Shown here in pieces: positions 20,001 through 27,665 of a stretch of DNA of 64,000 nucleotides. This stretch comes from an uncultured Bacteroidales bacterium (lineage in GTDB: Bacteria > Bacteroidota > Bacteroidia > Bacteroidales > Bacteroidaceae). The stretch covers positions 13,010 to 77,009 of the forward strand of contig CALDKD010000110.1 in assembly GCA_937898885.1 (NCBI GenBank). Reading direction: 5' to 3'. The position numbers and the translations under genes are program-made. Each line of letters starts with the position of its first letter. The stretch's first letter is position 1. Under the pieces are notes generated by a model. The model was not told the origin of the DNA, did no database searches, and saw nothing but the letters and a program-made list of their open reading frames with translations.

Positions 20001-20310
20001 GCAGAATAAGCGTAAGCGCCTTGCCTGCGTTCTGCCGGATCTGAGTATCGGAGTACTGCTGCGGTACGAGTTTCCTTACTGTCTCGAAATATGCGTCGGA
20101 CTCACTCAGGTTATGGCTGATGCCGTACAGCTGCGACATTATGCGCTGCTTCATCTCGGCGGTGGCCTTGTTGGTAAATGTCACGGCCAGAATGTTCCGG
20201 TATGCCTGCGGATTCCTGGCAAGTATGGCGATGTATCTGACTGCCAGCATAAAAGTCTTGCCGGAGCCTGCCGATGCCTTGTATAGTGTCAAAGAGGAAT
20301 GACCTTCCAT
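17083..20310 (-). CDS. UvrD/REP-type helicase-nuclease, AddA/RecB-like
   Basis: A 1075-residue superfamily 1A helicase. Motif I is ASAGSGKTFML near residue 11, motif II is DEFQDTSS near 397, then VVGDVKQSIYRWR (motif III) and ATRPICNMVI near motif VI. The last 60 residues contain VVDFKFAREREE, the Asp-X-Lys core of a RecB-type nuclease. This is the AddA-like subunit of a Bacteroidota AddAB-type complex that resects broken DNA ends. It is transcribed with the nuclease gene downstream (4-base gap). Its start lies about 50 bases from the panB promoter, in divergent orientation. Confidence 0.9.
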   Translation of the reverse strand: MEGHSSLTLYKASAGSGKTFMLAVRYIAILARNPQAYRNILAVTFTNKATAEMKQRIMSQLYGISHNLSESDAYFETVRKLVPQQYSDTQIRQNAGKALTLILQDYGHFRVETIDSFFQSVLRGLARELQLGSNLSLELDQEGVISSAVDAFLANLEPKSKEDKYVLDFVQDNIDDDKGWHIDHQLKEFSKQLFSEVFMEKGTRLRDALENPDAIQSYAKSLREKRDKLVPELIEKTKRCGENISRQLEQRGYPVSALGKNQCNLVQSILDGTFLEKETGKTIGNIISGDTTLFKKPDIKKDPSLEAFTSDIAIPLFNEAKTLHEQYERCVNSYDAALRHLNELALLLAVRSEINRQNQEEGRFVLADTAHLLSSLTENDTSFVFEKTGSFVRHLMIDEFQDTSSMQWKNLQLLILECLSQNQDCLVVGDVKQSIYRWRNGDWNILNSEIEQKFRDYNPETVPLKTNRRSHGNIIDFNNSIFPQAKSILMGSYYDLFKDKHTALEKAYSDVMQESPRKTKDGYVRVSMLSKGEPGLDKDELAMQMIETEIDRLINAGVSYEDITLLLRNKKDITTIANYFATARPDLPMISGEAFQLDSSYAVRIIVNAMRWISEETDQVALASLLYERSREILGEDADLHTLMGGDLGAILPDNMAANRERLRNIPLYELAEYLNRTLLCGKAGSQDAYILTFLDLVREFAVRTSADISDFIDAWDDKLHKKAIPSGNTASIRLMTIHASKGLEFHTVIIPCCDWTICKSGDQMWCEPQEEPFNEMPLLPIDYSKSLGNSAFSEEYRQETSRQMVDNLNLLYVAATRPICNMVILSATPAGKDADAITRISDVISKCLKDEYKIQPDENGFLQYENGEILPHSGDRPGSNVNNPLDTIPESCDIAMESYGITASFRQSGESQRFTHSSGDDAAEPKGTQESYIENGKLLHQLLSVIRTPADIRREVSNLLSQGLIESSAKAGSIISLISKAISAPEVERWFDPHWTLFNETSVLFRHNGKVQTRRPDRVMTDGNETIVVDFKFAREREEHLHQVQEYVELLGKMGFTNIKGYVWYIYQNKIISC

Positions 20311-20362
20311 ATCTATAATGTTATTACGGTGTATAAAGGTAGCAAATGAATGGATAAATGTA

Positions 20363-20370
20363 TAACTTTG
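20363..20370 (+). promoter_or_regulatory. -7 box upstream of panB
   Basis: TAACTTTG followed by CC matches TAnnTTTG; it lies 50 bases before the panB start. The -33 region has no clear TTG, so the call is moderate. Confidence 0.5.
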
Positions 20371-20419
20371 CCGTCACTATATTTATTTACTTGCCTTTTG
20401 GCGGAATATTACAAGAATT

Positions 20420-21238
20420 ATGGCTTATTTGAACGAAGAGAAGAAAAAGGTCACTACACAGCGACTCAGAGAGATGAAACAGCGCGGAGAGAAAATCTCT
20501 ATGCTGACCTCGTACGATTATACTATGGCCAAGATTGTGGATGGCGCCGGTATTGATGTGATACTTGTGGGCGATTCGGCATCGAATGTTATGGCAGGTA
20601 ATGTCACCACACTGCCTATCACTCTTGACCAGATGATTTATCACGCCAAGTCTGTGGTACGTGCCGTTAACCGCGCTCTTGTAGTAGTGGATATGCCTTT
20701 CGGAACATATCAGATAAGCGATGTTGAGGCTGTGACAAATGCCATCAAGATTATGAAGGTGTCGCACGCCGATGCCCTGAAGCTTGAGGGTGGGGTGGAG
20801 ATTCTGCCGTCAGTGCGCCGTATCCTGGATGCCGGTATTCCTGTAATGGGCCATCTGGGCCTGACTCCGCAGTCTATCAATAAGTTCGGTACTTATGCCG
20901 TTCGCGCCAAGGAGGAGGCCGAGGCTGAGAAACTGATATCCGATGCTCACGCATTGGAGGATGCCGGCTGCTTCTCGCTGGTGCTTGAGAAGATTCCGGC
21001 AGTGCTTGCCGAGCGTGTAGCCAAGGAGGTGTCGATTCCTGTAATCGGTATCGGTGCCGGTGGCGGCGTTGACGGTCAGGTGCTGGTTGTGGCCGATATG
21101 CTTGGTATGAACTGCGATTTCTCTCCGCGATTCCTGCGCCGTTATGCCGATCTGTTCGGCACTATCACACAGGCTGTGGGCCACTATGTGGAGGATGTGA
21201 AGAGCGGTGACTTCCCGAACGAGAAGGAGCAGTACTGA
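20420..21238 (+). CDS. panB: 3-methyl-2-oxobutanoate hydroxymethyltransferase
   Basis: PanB adds a hydroxymethyl group from methylene-tetrahydrofolate to 2-oxoisovalerate, the first committed step to pantothenate and coenzyme A. The 272-residue length is normal. Family motifs seen are MLTSYDYTMAKIVD, VGDSASNVMAG (metal-binding Asp), ALKLEGG and GHLGLTPQSIN, followed by the glycine-rich GIGAGGGVDGQVLV. It appears monocistronic; no other pantothenate genes are in the window. A strong hairpin overlaps its stop codon. Confidence 0.97.
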   Translation: MAYLNEEKKKVTTQRLREMKQRGEKISMLTSYDYTMAKIVDGAGIDVILVGDSASNVMAGNVTTLPITLDQMIYHAKSVVRAVNRALVVVDMPFGTYQISDVEAVTNAIKIMKVSHADALKLEGGVEILPSVRRILDAGIPVMGHLGLTPQSINKFGTYAVRAKEEAEAEKLISDAHALEDAGCFSLVLEKIPAVLAERVAKEVSIPVIGIGAGGGVDGQVLVVADMLGMNCDFSPRFLRRYADLFGTITQAVGHYVEDVKSGDFPNEKEQY

Positions 21239-21260
21239 TTTCCGGAATCAGCACTGCTCC
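21226..21260 (+). terminator. Hairpin overlapping the panB stop codon
   Basis: The arm at 21226-21240 pairs with 21246-21260 at 14 of 15 positions around the loop TCCGG. The stop codon TGA (21236-21238) is inside the left arm. A T-run (TTTTTT at 21272-21277) follows after a second small stem GCTCC-TTA-GGAGC. It probably terminates panB. Confidence 0.6.
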
Positions 21261-21391
21261 TTAGGAGCGACGTTTTTTAGTTTGCTTTGCAAACGCAGTT
21301 GCTTCGCTCCTTTTGGCAGCCTACGGCTGCGACGGCGATACCGCACCGTATTTCTATTGTACGCGCAGATGTTATAATAAGGAGTGGGGGA

Positions 21392-21898
21392 ATGCTGAGA
21401 TCCGAGTTGAGTTTTGCGGCAATAGACTTTGAGACCGCCAACGAGTGTCAGAGCAGTGTGTGCAGCGTTGGGGTGGTGATTGTGCGTCAGGGCACGATTG
21501 TGGATAGGTTCTACTCGCTCATCAACCCTGAGCCAGGGTATTACAAATGGTTCTGCAGCCGTGTACACGGCCTTTGTGAGAGAGACACCTGCAATGCTCC
21601 TGTTTTCCCTGATGTCTGGAAACAGATCGCCCCAAAGATTGAGGGTCTGCCACTTGTGGCGCACAATGCCTGCTTTGACGAGGGCTGCCTGAAGGCCGTA
21701 CATAAAGTGTATCAGATGGATTATCCGGATTACACTTTCTATGACACACTGGCTGCCTCGCGAAACCACTTCGGGCGTACCTTGGCGAACCACCATCTGC
21801 ATACTGTTGCCGCTGCCTGTGGGTATGACCTGACACAACACCATAACGCTCTGGCGGATGCCGAGGCGTGTGCGGTTATTGCGATGAAAATCTTGTGA
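21392..21898 (+). CDS. DnaQ-like 3'-5' exonuclease (DEDDh family)
   Basis: With the ATG at 21392 (preceded by AAGGAG at 21379) the protein is 168 residues. DEDD-family motifs are AAIDFETAN (Exo I, D-x-E), LVAHNACFDEG (Exo II) and HNALADAEA (Exo III with His and Asp). It resembles stand-alone epsilon-like exonucleases rather than polymerase-fused proofreaders. The longer frame from 21287 would run through a hairpin-rich region and is rejected. The insertion-sequence remnant begins 17 bases after its stop, so the coding end is intact. Confidence 0.85.
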   Translation: MLRSELSFAAIDFETANECQSSVCSVGVVIVRQGTIVDRFYSLINPEPGYYKWFCSRVHGLCERDTCNAPVFPDVWKQIAPKIEGLPLVAHNACFDEGCLKAVHKVYQMDYPDYTFYDTLAASRNHFGRTLANHHLHTVAAACGYDLTQHHNALADAEACAVIAMKIL

Positions 21899-22018
21899 TT
21901 TTCTGGGGTAGAGCCGGCTCACCCGAAAAAATATGGGGGCAATCAAGTTTAAATATAAGATCTAAGGTTCTGAGTCACCTGAATTGACGCAGAACCAGCC
22001 GTACTCAAAAATACCCGT

Positions 22019-22090
22019 CACCCATCACCTCTTGACTCTAAATACTATATTATCAAGTATATACAAGGTGGTGGGTGATGGGTGTTTTTT
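22019..22090 (+). terminator. Nested stem-loop with T-run inside the insertion-sequence remnant
   Basis: CACCCATCACC (22019-22029) pairs with GGTGATGGGTG (22074-22084), with an inner CTTGA/TCAAG pair (22031-22035, 22053-22057) and six T residues right after. It looks like an intrinsic terminator, but the loop is long, and the CCCATCA units are also reminiscent of short heptamer repeats in this phylum. Confidence 0.45.
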
Positions 22091-22156
22091 ATTTCATCGC
22101 GGCTCGAAGCCTGCCAGTCTTTGGATGAGATAAGGCTTAAGCCATTACTTGCCGAA

Positions 22157-22247
22157 GCCTCGCTCATTTCATTTCAAATAATGAAACGAAATTTCTCTAA
22201 CTATATTTATTTCGTTTCAAATAATGAAACGAAACGAGCGTAACTAT
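22157..22247 (+). repeat. 91-bp palindromic repeat, copy A
   Basis: It begins GCCTCG and ends TAACTAT and has exactly the same length as copy B at 61339-61429. Ungapped, the first 20 bases agree at 18 positions and the last 34 at about 28, while the centre differs. It contains two hairpins, one at 22167-22191 (TTTCATTTCA, loop AATAA, TGAAACGAAA) and a perfect one at 22210-22234 (TTTCGTTTCA, loop AATAA, TGAAACGAAA), 43 bp apart. The transposase fragment begins 4 bases after its end. Confidence 0.7.
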
Positions 22248-22251
22248 AGGC

Positions 22252-22752
22252 ACTCCGGTAAACCGTGAGGACGCGAGGCTGGACGGATACAGGTACGAGC
22301 CACAGAGATTCGAGAACGGAGACACCAAGAAGGAACTTCTGGCCAGAAGCCGATATCTTCTGTTCAAGTCTGCTGACAAATGGACTGGCAGCCAGAAACT
22401 CAGGGCTGAGATACTCTTCCGTGAGTACCCGGACCTGAAGACCGCATACGGCCTGTCACACTCACTTAGGATGATATTCTCGAAGAACACGTCCAAGGAC
22501 TGTGCAAGACTGTCCATGGCCAGATGGTACAACAAGGTAGAGGAGGCCGGATTCCATTCGTTCAATGTCATCGCAGCCACATTCTACGAGCATTATGAAG
22601 ATATTCTGAATTTCTACAACAACCGTTCATCAAACGCTGCAGCAGAGTCGTTCAATGCAAAGATTAAAAGTTTCAGGGCTTCGCTAAGGGGTATCATTGA
22701 TGAGAAGTTCTTCCTGTTCAGACTAGCTAATATCTACGCTTACCCCCACTGA
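22252..22752 (+). pseudogene. 5'-truncated transposase (ISAon1-type, C-terminal part)
   Basis: The frame is open from 22252 to a natural stop at 22752, 166 codons. The C-terminal segment FYNNRSSNAAAESFNAKIKSF followed by LFRLANIYA matches the ISAon1-type transposases of Bacteroidota. Nothing of the N-terminal or earlier catalytic region is present, and no start codon is associated with the fragment (the ATG at 22471 is internal). It is not expected to be active. Confidence 0.8.
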
Positions 22753-22830
22753 TTTTCGGGTGAGCCGTAGAGCCTGTTCTCATAAAAGTCTCAGACTGCA
22801 ACCTTGACGCAACTGTATATGATTGCAAAA

Positions 22831-22864
22831 AAAAGAAGAGACCCAAAATTGAGCCTCTTCTTTT
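22831..22864 (-). terminator. Terminator of the tRNA-Pro gene
   Basis: AAAAGAAGAG (22831-22840) pairs with CTCTTCTTTT (22855-22864). On the minus strand this stem directly follows the 3' end of the tRNA and ends in a run of T (plus-strand A-run from about 22827), as expected for an intrinsic terminator. Confidence 0.65.
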
Positions 22865-22865
22865 G

Positions 22866-22939
22866 TCGGGATGACAGGATTCGAACCTGCGACCCCCTGG
22901 TCCCAAACCAGGTATTCTACCGGACTGAACTACATCCCG
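22866..22939 (-). tRNA. tRNA-Pro (anticodon TGG)
   Basis: On the minus strand the 74 bases form a full cloverleaf. The acceptor CGGGATG pairs with CATCCCG and is followed by discriminator A. The D arm starts TAGTTCAG, the anticodon stem CCTGG/CCAGG encloses loop TTTGGGA with anticodon TGG, and the T arm contains GGTTCGAATCC. CCA is not encoded. It lies about 90 bases from the insertion-sequence target duplication. Confidence 0.95.
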
Positions 22940-22999
22940 AATGCCCTCATTCCTGAAAAGCGGTGCAAAGATACCGCTTTTCTTGAATGAAGCAAAATT

Positions 23000-24187
23000 T
23001 TATTTGATAATTTCAAGCCTTTTGAAACATTTGTACAGTTTTTCCACAGCGATGTCTATCTGCTCCTTGGTATGGGTGGCCATAAGAGAGAAGCGGATGA
23101 GCGTATCGTTAGGCGAGCAGGCTGGTGGAATTACCGGATTGATGAACACACCGTCGTCGAACATCTGCCTTGTTACAAGGAATGTCTTGTCATAGTCGCG
23201 GATATAGAGCGGTATGATAGGGGTGGATGTCTTGCCAATCTCAAAGCCAAGGCTGCGGAAACTGTCAAGAGCGTAGTGGGTGAGCTTCCACAGATTCTCT
23301 ATGCGCTCTGGCTCGTTCTTCATAATCTGAAGCGACGCGCGTGCCGCAGCGGTTGCTGCAGGGGTGTTGCTGGCGCTGAAGATGTATGAGCGTGAGTGGT
23401 GCCTTATCCAGTTGATGGTCTCCTTGTCGGCTGCGCAGAATCCTCCGATGGCTGCGAGAGATTTGCTGAAGGTTCCCATTATTACCTCAATGTCGTCTGT
23501 CAGGCCGAAGTGGTTGCACGTGCCGCGTCCGTGATCGCCAAGGACTCCGAAACCGTGGGCCTCGTCAACCATAATGGCGCAGTTGTACTTCTCCTTCAGC
23601 GCCACAATGCCTGGCAGGTTGGCGATATCGCCCTCCATACTGAACACACCGTCAACCACGATGAACTTCAGACTCTCAGGACGGCAACGTGACAGAGCCT
23701 TCTCCAGAGACTCCATATCGTTGTGCTTGAACTTGATTGGAGTGGCGAATGACAGACGTCTGCCCTCAACGATGGAGGCGTGGTCTAGCTCATCGCATAC
23801 TATATAGTCATCGCGTCCGAGAAGACAGGATATGGTGCCCAGGTTTGTCTGGAAGCCGGTGGAGTAGATGACGGCATCCTCCTTTCCTACAAATTCTGCA
23901 AGCTCCTGCTCAAACTCACGGTGCATGTCGAGCGTTCCGTTCAGATATCTGGAACCCGCGCAACCTGTACCGTATTTCTTTACAGCCTCGATGGCTGCCT
24001 CAATTACCTTTGGGTGATTTGTAAGGCCAAGATAGGAGTTGGAGCCGAACATAAGGACTTTCCTGCCCTCCATAATAACCTCTGTGTCCTGTTGGCTTGA
24101 AATGGCTTTGTGATACGGATAGACGCCCTTGCTCATTGCCTGAGCCGGCTCGTCGTAACTTGCGTATCTCTCTCTTAGTAAGTTCAT
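23000..24187 (-). CDS. spt: Serine palmitoyltransferase-like alpha-oxoamine synthase
   Basis: A 395-residue PLP enzyme of the alpha-oxoamine synthase family. Serine palmitoyltransferase joins serine and an acyl-CoA to make 3-ketosphinganine, the first step of bacterial sphingolipid synthesis. The PLP lysine is in GTFSKSLAAIGGF near residue 240; other family marks are MFGSNSYLGL, GTGCAGSRYLNGT and VDEAHGFGVLGDHGRG. The N-terminal region (YPYHKAISS) favours the Bacteroidota SPT over 2-amino-3-ketobutyrate ligase or BioF, which have the same fold. It is monocistronic on the minus strand. Confidence 0.82.
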   Translation of the reverse strand: MNLLRERYASYDEPAQAMSKGVYPYHKAISSQQDTEVIMEGRKVLMFGSNSYLGLTNHPKVIEAAIEAVKKYGTGCAGSRYLNGTLDMHREFEQELAEFVGKEDAVIYSTGFQTNLGTISCLLGRDDYIVCDELDHASIVEGRRLSFATPIKFKHNDMESLEKALSRCRPESLKFIVVDGVFSMEGDIANLPGIVALKEKYNCAIMVDEAHGFGVLGDHGRGTCNHFGLTDDIEVIMGTFSKSLAAIGGFCAADKETINWIRHHSRSYIFSASNTPAATAAARASLQIMKNEPERIENLWKLTHYALDSFRSLGFEIGKTSTPIIPLYIRDYDKTFLVTRQMFDDGVFINPVIPPACSPNDTLIRFSLMATHTKEQIDIAVEKLYKCFKRLEIIK

Positions 24188-24324
24188 AGACTACTGTTTA
24201 GCCGGGGCACAAGGCCCCTTTGTTTTTTTTGACGCGCAAAATTAGTTAAAAAGAATGATGGTTTACCAAAAAGAGGCAATTATTTAGGGACTAATAATAA
24301 TAAGTAATGGCAAAAAAACGGAGT

Positions 24325-25032
24325 CTAGTACTTGATGTAAAAATTCTTCACCAGATTTACATACTCGTCGGATTCGTACCCTGTATTGTCTGTAATGGTG
24401 ATTTCATCGTGCCGGAACATCCTATACAGCTTGCCTGATTTAAGAAGAGACCTCTTGATCTGCTTGCCGGCTTTTGTGCGGACATCGGTCTGCCTGTGCA
24501 GTTGCAGCCCGCATGCGGATGAGGCTTTGATAAAGTCCGGGACGGCCTCATAAGGGAGCACAACGTGAAAATGCCCGTCAGGGGAAAGCATCTCTTGAAC
24601 TGACAGCGCAAGTTCCTCAAAGCTCAGGGTGTCTCCGTGCCTGGCTGTACTGCGGCTTTTGTCCGGGCAGCGCAGGGAATTCCGGAAGTACGGAGGGTTG
24701 CACAGAATGGCGTCGAAACTAATCCCCGGACGGTATTCCCTTATGTCTGCGCTCACCACATTGATACGGTCTTTCCAGGGCGATGCCGCGATATTCCCAG
24801 CTGCCTGAGATGCTGCCTCTGGGTCAATCTCCACAGCCGTGACAATAGCTTCGGGAACTCTCTGTGCCGCCATAAGCGCGAGCAGTCCGGTTCCGGTGCC
24901 GATGTCAAGAATTTTTGTGCAACCCGCCAGGTCGGCCCAGGCACCGAGCAATACACCGTCTGTGCCAACCTTCATGGCGCATCGGTCCTGCCATATTGAG
25001 AATTGCCTGAACTTGAAATCCGGATCCCGCAT
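24325..25032 (-). CDS. trmN6: tRNA1(Val) (adenine(37)-N6)-methyltransferase
   Basis: A 235-residue class I methyltransferase with SAM motif ILDIGTGTGLLALMAAQR near residue 40 and the N6-adenine motif NPPY near residue 112. The N-terminal FKFRQFSIWQDRCAMKVGTDGVLLG pattern (in two blocks) is characteristic of TrmN6/YfiC, which methylates A37 of tRNA-Val. The start at 25032 is chosen since the upstream extension to 25134 is not similar to the family and overlaps the lon promoter region. It is divergent from lon. Confidence 0.88.
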   Translation of the reverse strand: MRDPDFKFRQFSIWQDRCAMKVGTDGVLLGAWADLAGCTKILDIGTGTGLLALMAAQRVPEAIVTAVEIDPEAASQAAGNIAASPWKDRINVVSADIREYRPGISFDAILCNPPYFRNSLRCPDKSRSTARHGDTLSFEELALSVQEMLSPDGHFHVVLPYEAVPDFIKASSACGLQLHRQTDVRTKAGKQIKRSLLKSGKLYRMFRHDEITITDNTGYESDEYVNLVKNFYIKY

Positions 25033-25118
25033 ATCTGCAAAAGTACACTTTTCCGGTGAGATTTCAGTTAAAAAATGCCAACGAGAGCCTTTCGCTCCTT
25101 TTTGTGATACTTTATTAT

Positions 25119-25126
25119 TATTTTTG
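25119..25126 (+). promoter_or_regulatory. -7 box upstream of lon
   Basis: TATTTTTG followed by CACC matches the TAnnTTTG element and lies 52 bases before the lon start. No TTG is at the ideal distance, and no heat-shock-type inverted repeat was noticed here. Confidence 0.45.
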
Positions 25127-25178
25127 CACCTCAAAATTCGCGTACGCGTGAGCGGGGTGAATTACATTCAAGTGGATT

Positions 25179-27665
25179 ATGTCAAAAAAGATAAATAAAG
25201 ACGATTTTGTTGAGGATGATGGCGTGAATTCACGCACTTTCTCGCTGGTTGCCGATTACGACGGCAATGAGCAAGGCTTGTTTGAGGCTACGATTGATGA
25301 TGAGCTGATGCCTGTATTACCCGTAAGGAATATGGTGCTTTTTCCTACTGTGATACTCCCTGTGTCAATAGGCCGCAAGTCTTCTCTCAAACTGATAAGG
25401 GATTACGAGGGAAAAGGTAAAAACATAGCAGTATTCTGCCAGCGTGTGGCCGATAAGGACGAGCCTGGCTTTTATGACCTATATACGGTTGGCGTGGTGG
25501 CAAAGATTGTCAGGGTGCTTGAGATGCCGGACCACTCAACGACGGTGATTCTTCAGGGCGTACAGAGAGTAAAGCTGTCGTCTGTTGAGTCGGTGGTGCC
25601 ATATCTGATGGGACGTATTGAGCTCTTCCCCGAGATTCTGCCACCTCCCCGCAGCCGCGAGTTCAAGGCTGTGGCTGATTCCTGTCGTGATATGGCGGTG
25701 AAATATATCGAGTTGTCGGACAATATGGCTCCCGATGCCGCATTCGCGTTGAAGAACCTGCGGAACGGAGTGCTGCTGGTGGAGTTTGTATGCTCCAATC
25801 TATCGCTCGAGATAAAGGACAAGGTAAAGCTCATCAAGGAGGCTAGTCTTCTGACACGTGCGATGCTGTTGCTGAACATTCTGAGTCGCGAGGTCCAGTT
25901 GTCCGAGCTGAAGCTCAGCATACAGAAACGTACCCACGAGGATATTGAGAAGCAGCAGAAGGAGTATTTCCTGCAGCAGCAGATTAAGAACATACAGGAT
26001 GAGCTTGGCGGTAGCGTACAGGATCAGGATGTTGAGGAGATGCGACAGAAGGCTGCTGGCAAGAAGTGGAGCAAGGAGGTTGCAGGGCTTTTCCAGAAGG
26101 AACTGGCCAAGCTGGAGCGCATCAACACCCAGTCGCCTGACTATAACGTGCAGCTGACTTATCTGCAGACTGTCCTGGGGCTGCCCTGGGGTGAATACAC
26201 TACTGACAACACCGATATGCAGAATGCCGCCAAGGCTCTGAACAAAGACCATTATGGTCTGGAGAAGGTAAAGGAGCGTATTCTTGAGCATCTGGCCGTA
26301 ATGAAGCTCAGAAACGATTTCAAGTCACCGATAATCTGTCTGTACGGCCCTCCCGGAGTTGGCAAGACATCGCTCGGCGTCTCTATCGCCAAGGCCTTGA
26401 AACGCAAGTATGTGCGTGTGTCTTTGGGCGGACTTCACGATGAGTCTGAGATTCGCGGACATCGCCGCACATACATAGGCGCAATGCCTGGCCGCATTAT
26501 CAAGGGACTCTCCAAGGCCGGCTCGTCAAACCCGGTGTTCGTTCTTGACGAGATTGACAAGGTCAGCCAGATGACTGTGCAGGGTGATCCCTCATCGGCA
26601 TTGCTTGAGGTGCTTGATCCTGAGCAGAACGGCGCGTTCCACGATAATTATCTGGATATTGACTACGACCTCTCGAGAGTGATGTTCATAGCTACCGCCA
26701 ACAATCTGAATACCATACCGGGGCCGCTGCTGGACCGTATGGAGGTGATAGAGGTGAGCGGCTACATCACCGAGGAGAAGGTTGAGATAGCATCGCGTCA
26801 TCTTATCCCCAAGGAGCTGGAGGCCAATGGCTTGCGTGGCCGTGGCGTGAGCATTCCAAAGAAAACCATTGAGGAGGTGATTGAGAGCTATACCCGCGAG
26901 TCGGGAGTGCGTGAGCTGGAGAAGAAAATAGGAAAGATTTGCCGCCGTCTGGCATATCAGTTCGCCAATGATGGCAAATTTGAGTCAAAGGTGGTCAAGT
27001 CCTCAGACCTGAAGGGGCTTCTGGGCGTGAAGCCGTACAGCCGCGACAAGTATCAGGGCAACGAGTATGCCGGTGTGGTGACCGGGCTTGCCTGGACTGC
27101 CGTGGGCGGCGAGATACTGTTCGTGGAGACCAGCCTGAGCCGTGGAAAAGAGGGTAGGCTGACACTTACCGGAAATCTGGGCGATGTGATGAAGGAGTCG
27201 GCAATGCTGGCTGTGGAGTTCATACGGTCACACGCCTCTCTGCTTGGTCTTGATCCGGAGCTGTTCAAATACTGGAACATCCATATACACGTGCCGGAGG
27301 GCGCCATTCCAAAGGACGGTCCTTCTGCTGGAGTCACTATGGCCACATCCATAGCTTCGGCTTTCACTCAGCGTAAGGTTAGGGCTAATCTGGCAATGAC
27401 CGGTGAGATTACCCTGCGTGGCAAGGTGCTTCCGGTAGGCGGCATCCGCGAGAAGATTCTGGCTGCGAAACGCGCCGGCATTACGGACATTGTGCTTTGC
27501 TCGGAGAATCAGCGCGACATTGATGAGATACCGCAGGAGTATCTGAAAGGACTTGAGTTCCATTATGTTGAGAATATCAGCGATGTGTGGGACATCGCGC
27601 TTCTGCCTGACAAGGTGCAGAATCCGCAGGAGATAACTGTTCCGGAACATACAAATGAGGTTTGA
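25179..27665 (+). CDS. lon: ATP-dependent endopeptidase Lon
   Basis: An 828-residue cytoplasmic protease that unfolds and degrades damaged or regulatory proteins. Order of domains: the N-terminal substrate-binding domain (MPVLPVRNMVLFPTVILP), a coiled segment, the AAA+ module with Walker A GPPGVGKTSLG near residue 393 and Walker B VFVLDEIDK, and the Ser-Lys protease domain with catalytic Ser in KDGPSAGVTM near 713 and Lys in GGIREKILAAKRAG near 755. Its last 11 bases overlap the tgt start, implying translational coupling. Confidence 0.97.
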   Translation: MSKKINKDDFVEDDGVNSRTFSLVADYDGNEQGLFEATIDDELMPVLPVRNMVLFPTVILPVSIGRKSSLKLIRDYEGKGKNIAVFCQRVADKDEPGFYDLYTVGVVAKIVRVLEMPDHSTTVILQGVQRVKLSSVESVVPYLMGRIELFPEILPPPRSREFKAVADSCRDMAVKYIELSDNMAPDAAFALKNLRNGVLLVEFVCSNLSLEIKDKVKLIKEASLLTRAMLLLNILSREVQLSELKLSIQKRTHEDIEKQQKEYFLQQQIKNIQDELGGSVQDQDVEEMRQKAAGKKWSKEVAGLFQKELAKLERINTQSPDYNVQLTYLQTVLGLPWGEYTTDNTDMQNAAKALNKDHYGLEKVKERILEHLAVMKLRNDFKSPIICLYGPPGVGKTSLGVSIAKALKRKYVRVSLGGLHDESEIRGHRRTYIGAMPGRIIKGLSKAGSSNPVFVLDEIDKVSQMTVQGDPSSALLEVLDPEQNGAFHDNYLDIDYDLSRVMFIATANNLNTIPGPLLDRMEVIEVSGYITEEKVEIASRHLIPKELEANGLRGRGVSIPKKTIEEVIESYTRESGVRELEKKIGKICRRLAYQFANDGKFESKVVKSSDLKGLLGVKPYSRDKYQGNEYAGVVTGLAWTAVGGEILFVETSLSRGKEGRLTLTGNLGDVMKESAMLAVEFIRSHASLLGLDPELFKYWNIHIHVPEGAIPKDGPSAGVTMATSIASAFTQRKVRANLAMTGEITLRGKVLPVGGIREKILAAKRAGITDIVLCSENQRDIDEIPQEYLKGLEFHYVENISDVWDIALLPDKVQNPQEITVPEHTNEV

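Larger units (their letters stand above)
21916..22766. mobile_element. 851-bp insertion-sequence remnant (ISAon1/ISL3-like) with 8-bp target duplication
   Basis: The left end at 21916 begins GGCTCACCCGAAAA and shares this and a following GGGGG stretch with the reverse complement of the right end at 22766, giving imperfect terminal inverted repeats of about 27 bp. Both outer flanks carry GTAGAGCC (21908-21915 and 22767-22774), a perfect 8-bp target-site duplication as expected for this group. Only the last 166 codons of a transposase survive (22252-22752). The left interior lacks a transposase start and holds a stem-loop and a 91-bp repeat instead. The element cannot move by itself. Confidence 0.85.

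Noticed and set aside
22010..22090. Possible CRISPR or tandem-repeat array from the CCCATCA units
   Set aside because: The units form one stem-loop, not regularly spaced repeats with spacers.
23000..24187. Calling the PLP enzyme 2-amino-3-ketobutyrate ligase or BioF
   Set aside because: The same fold makes this possible, but the N-terminal pattern and lack of tdh or biotin genes nearby favour the Bacteroidota serine palmitoyltransferase.
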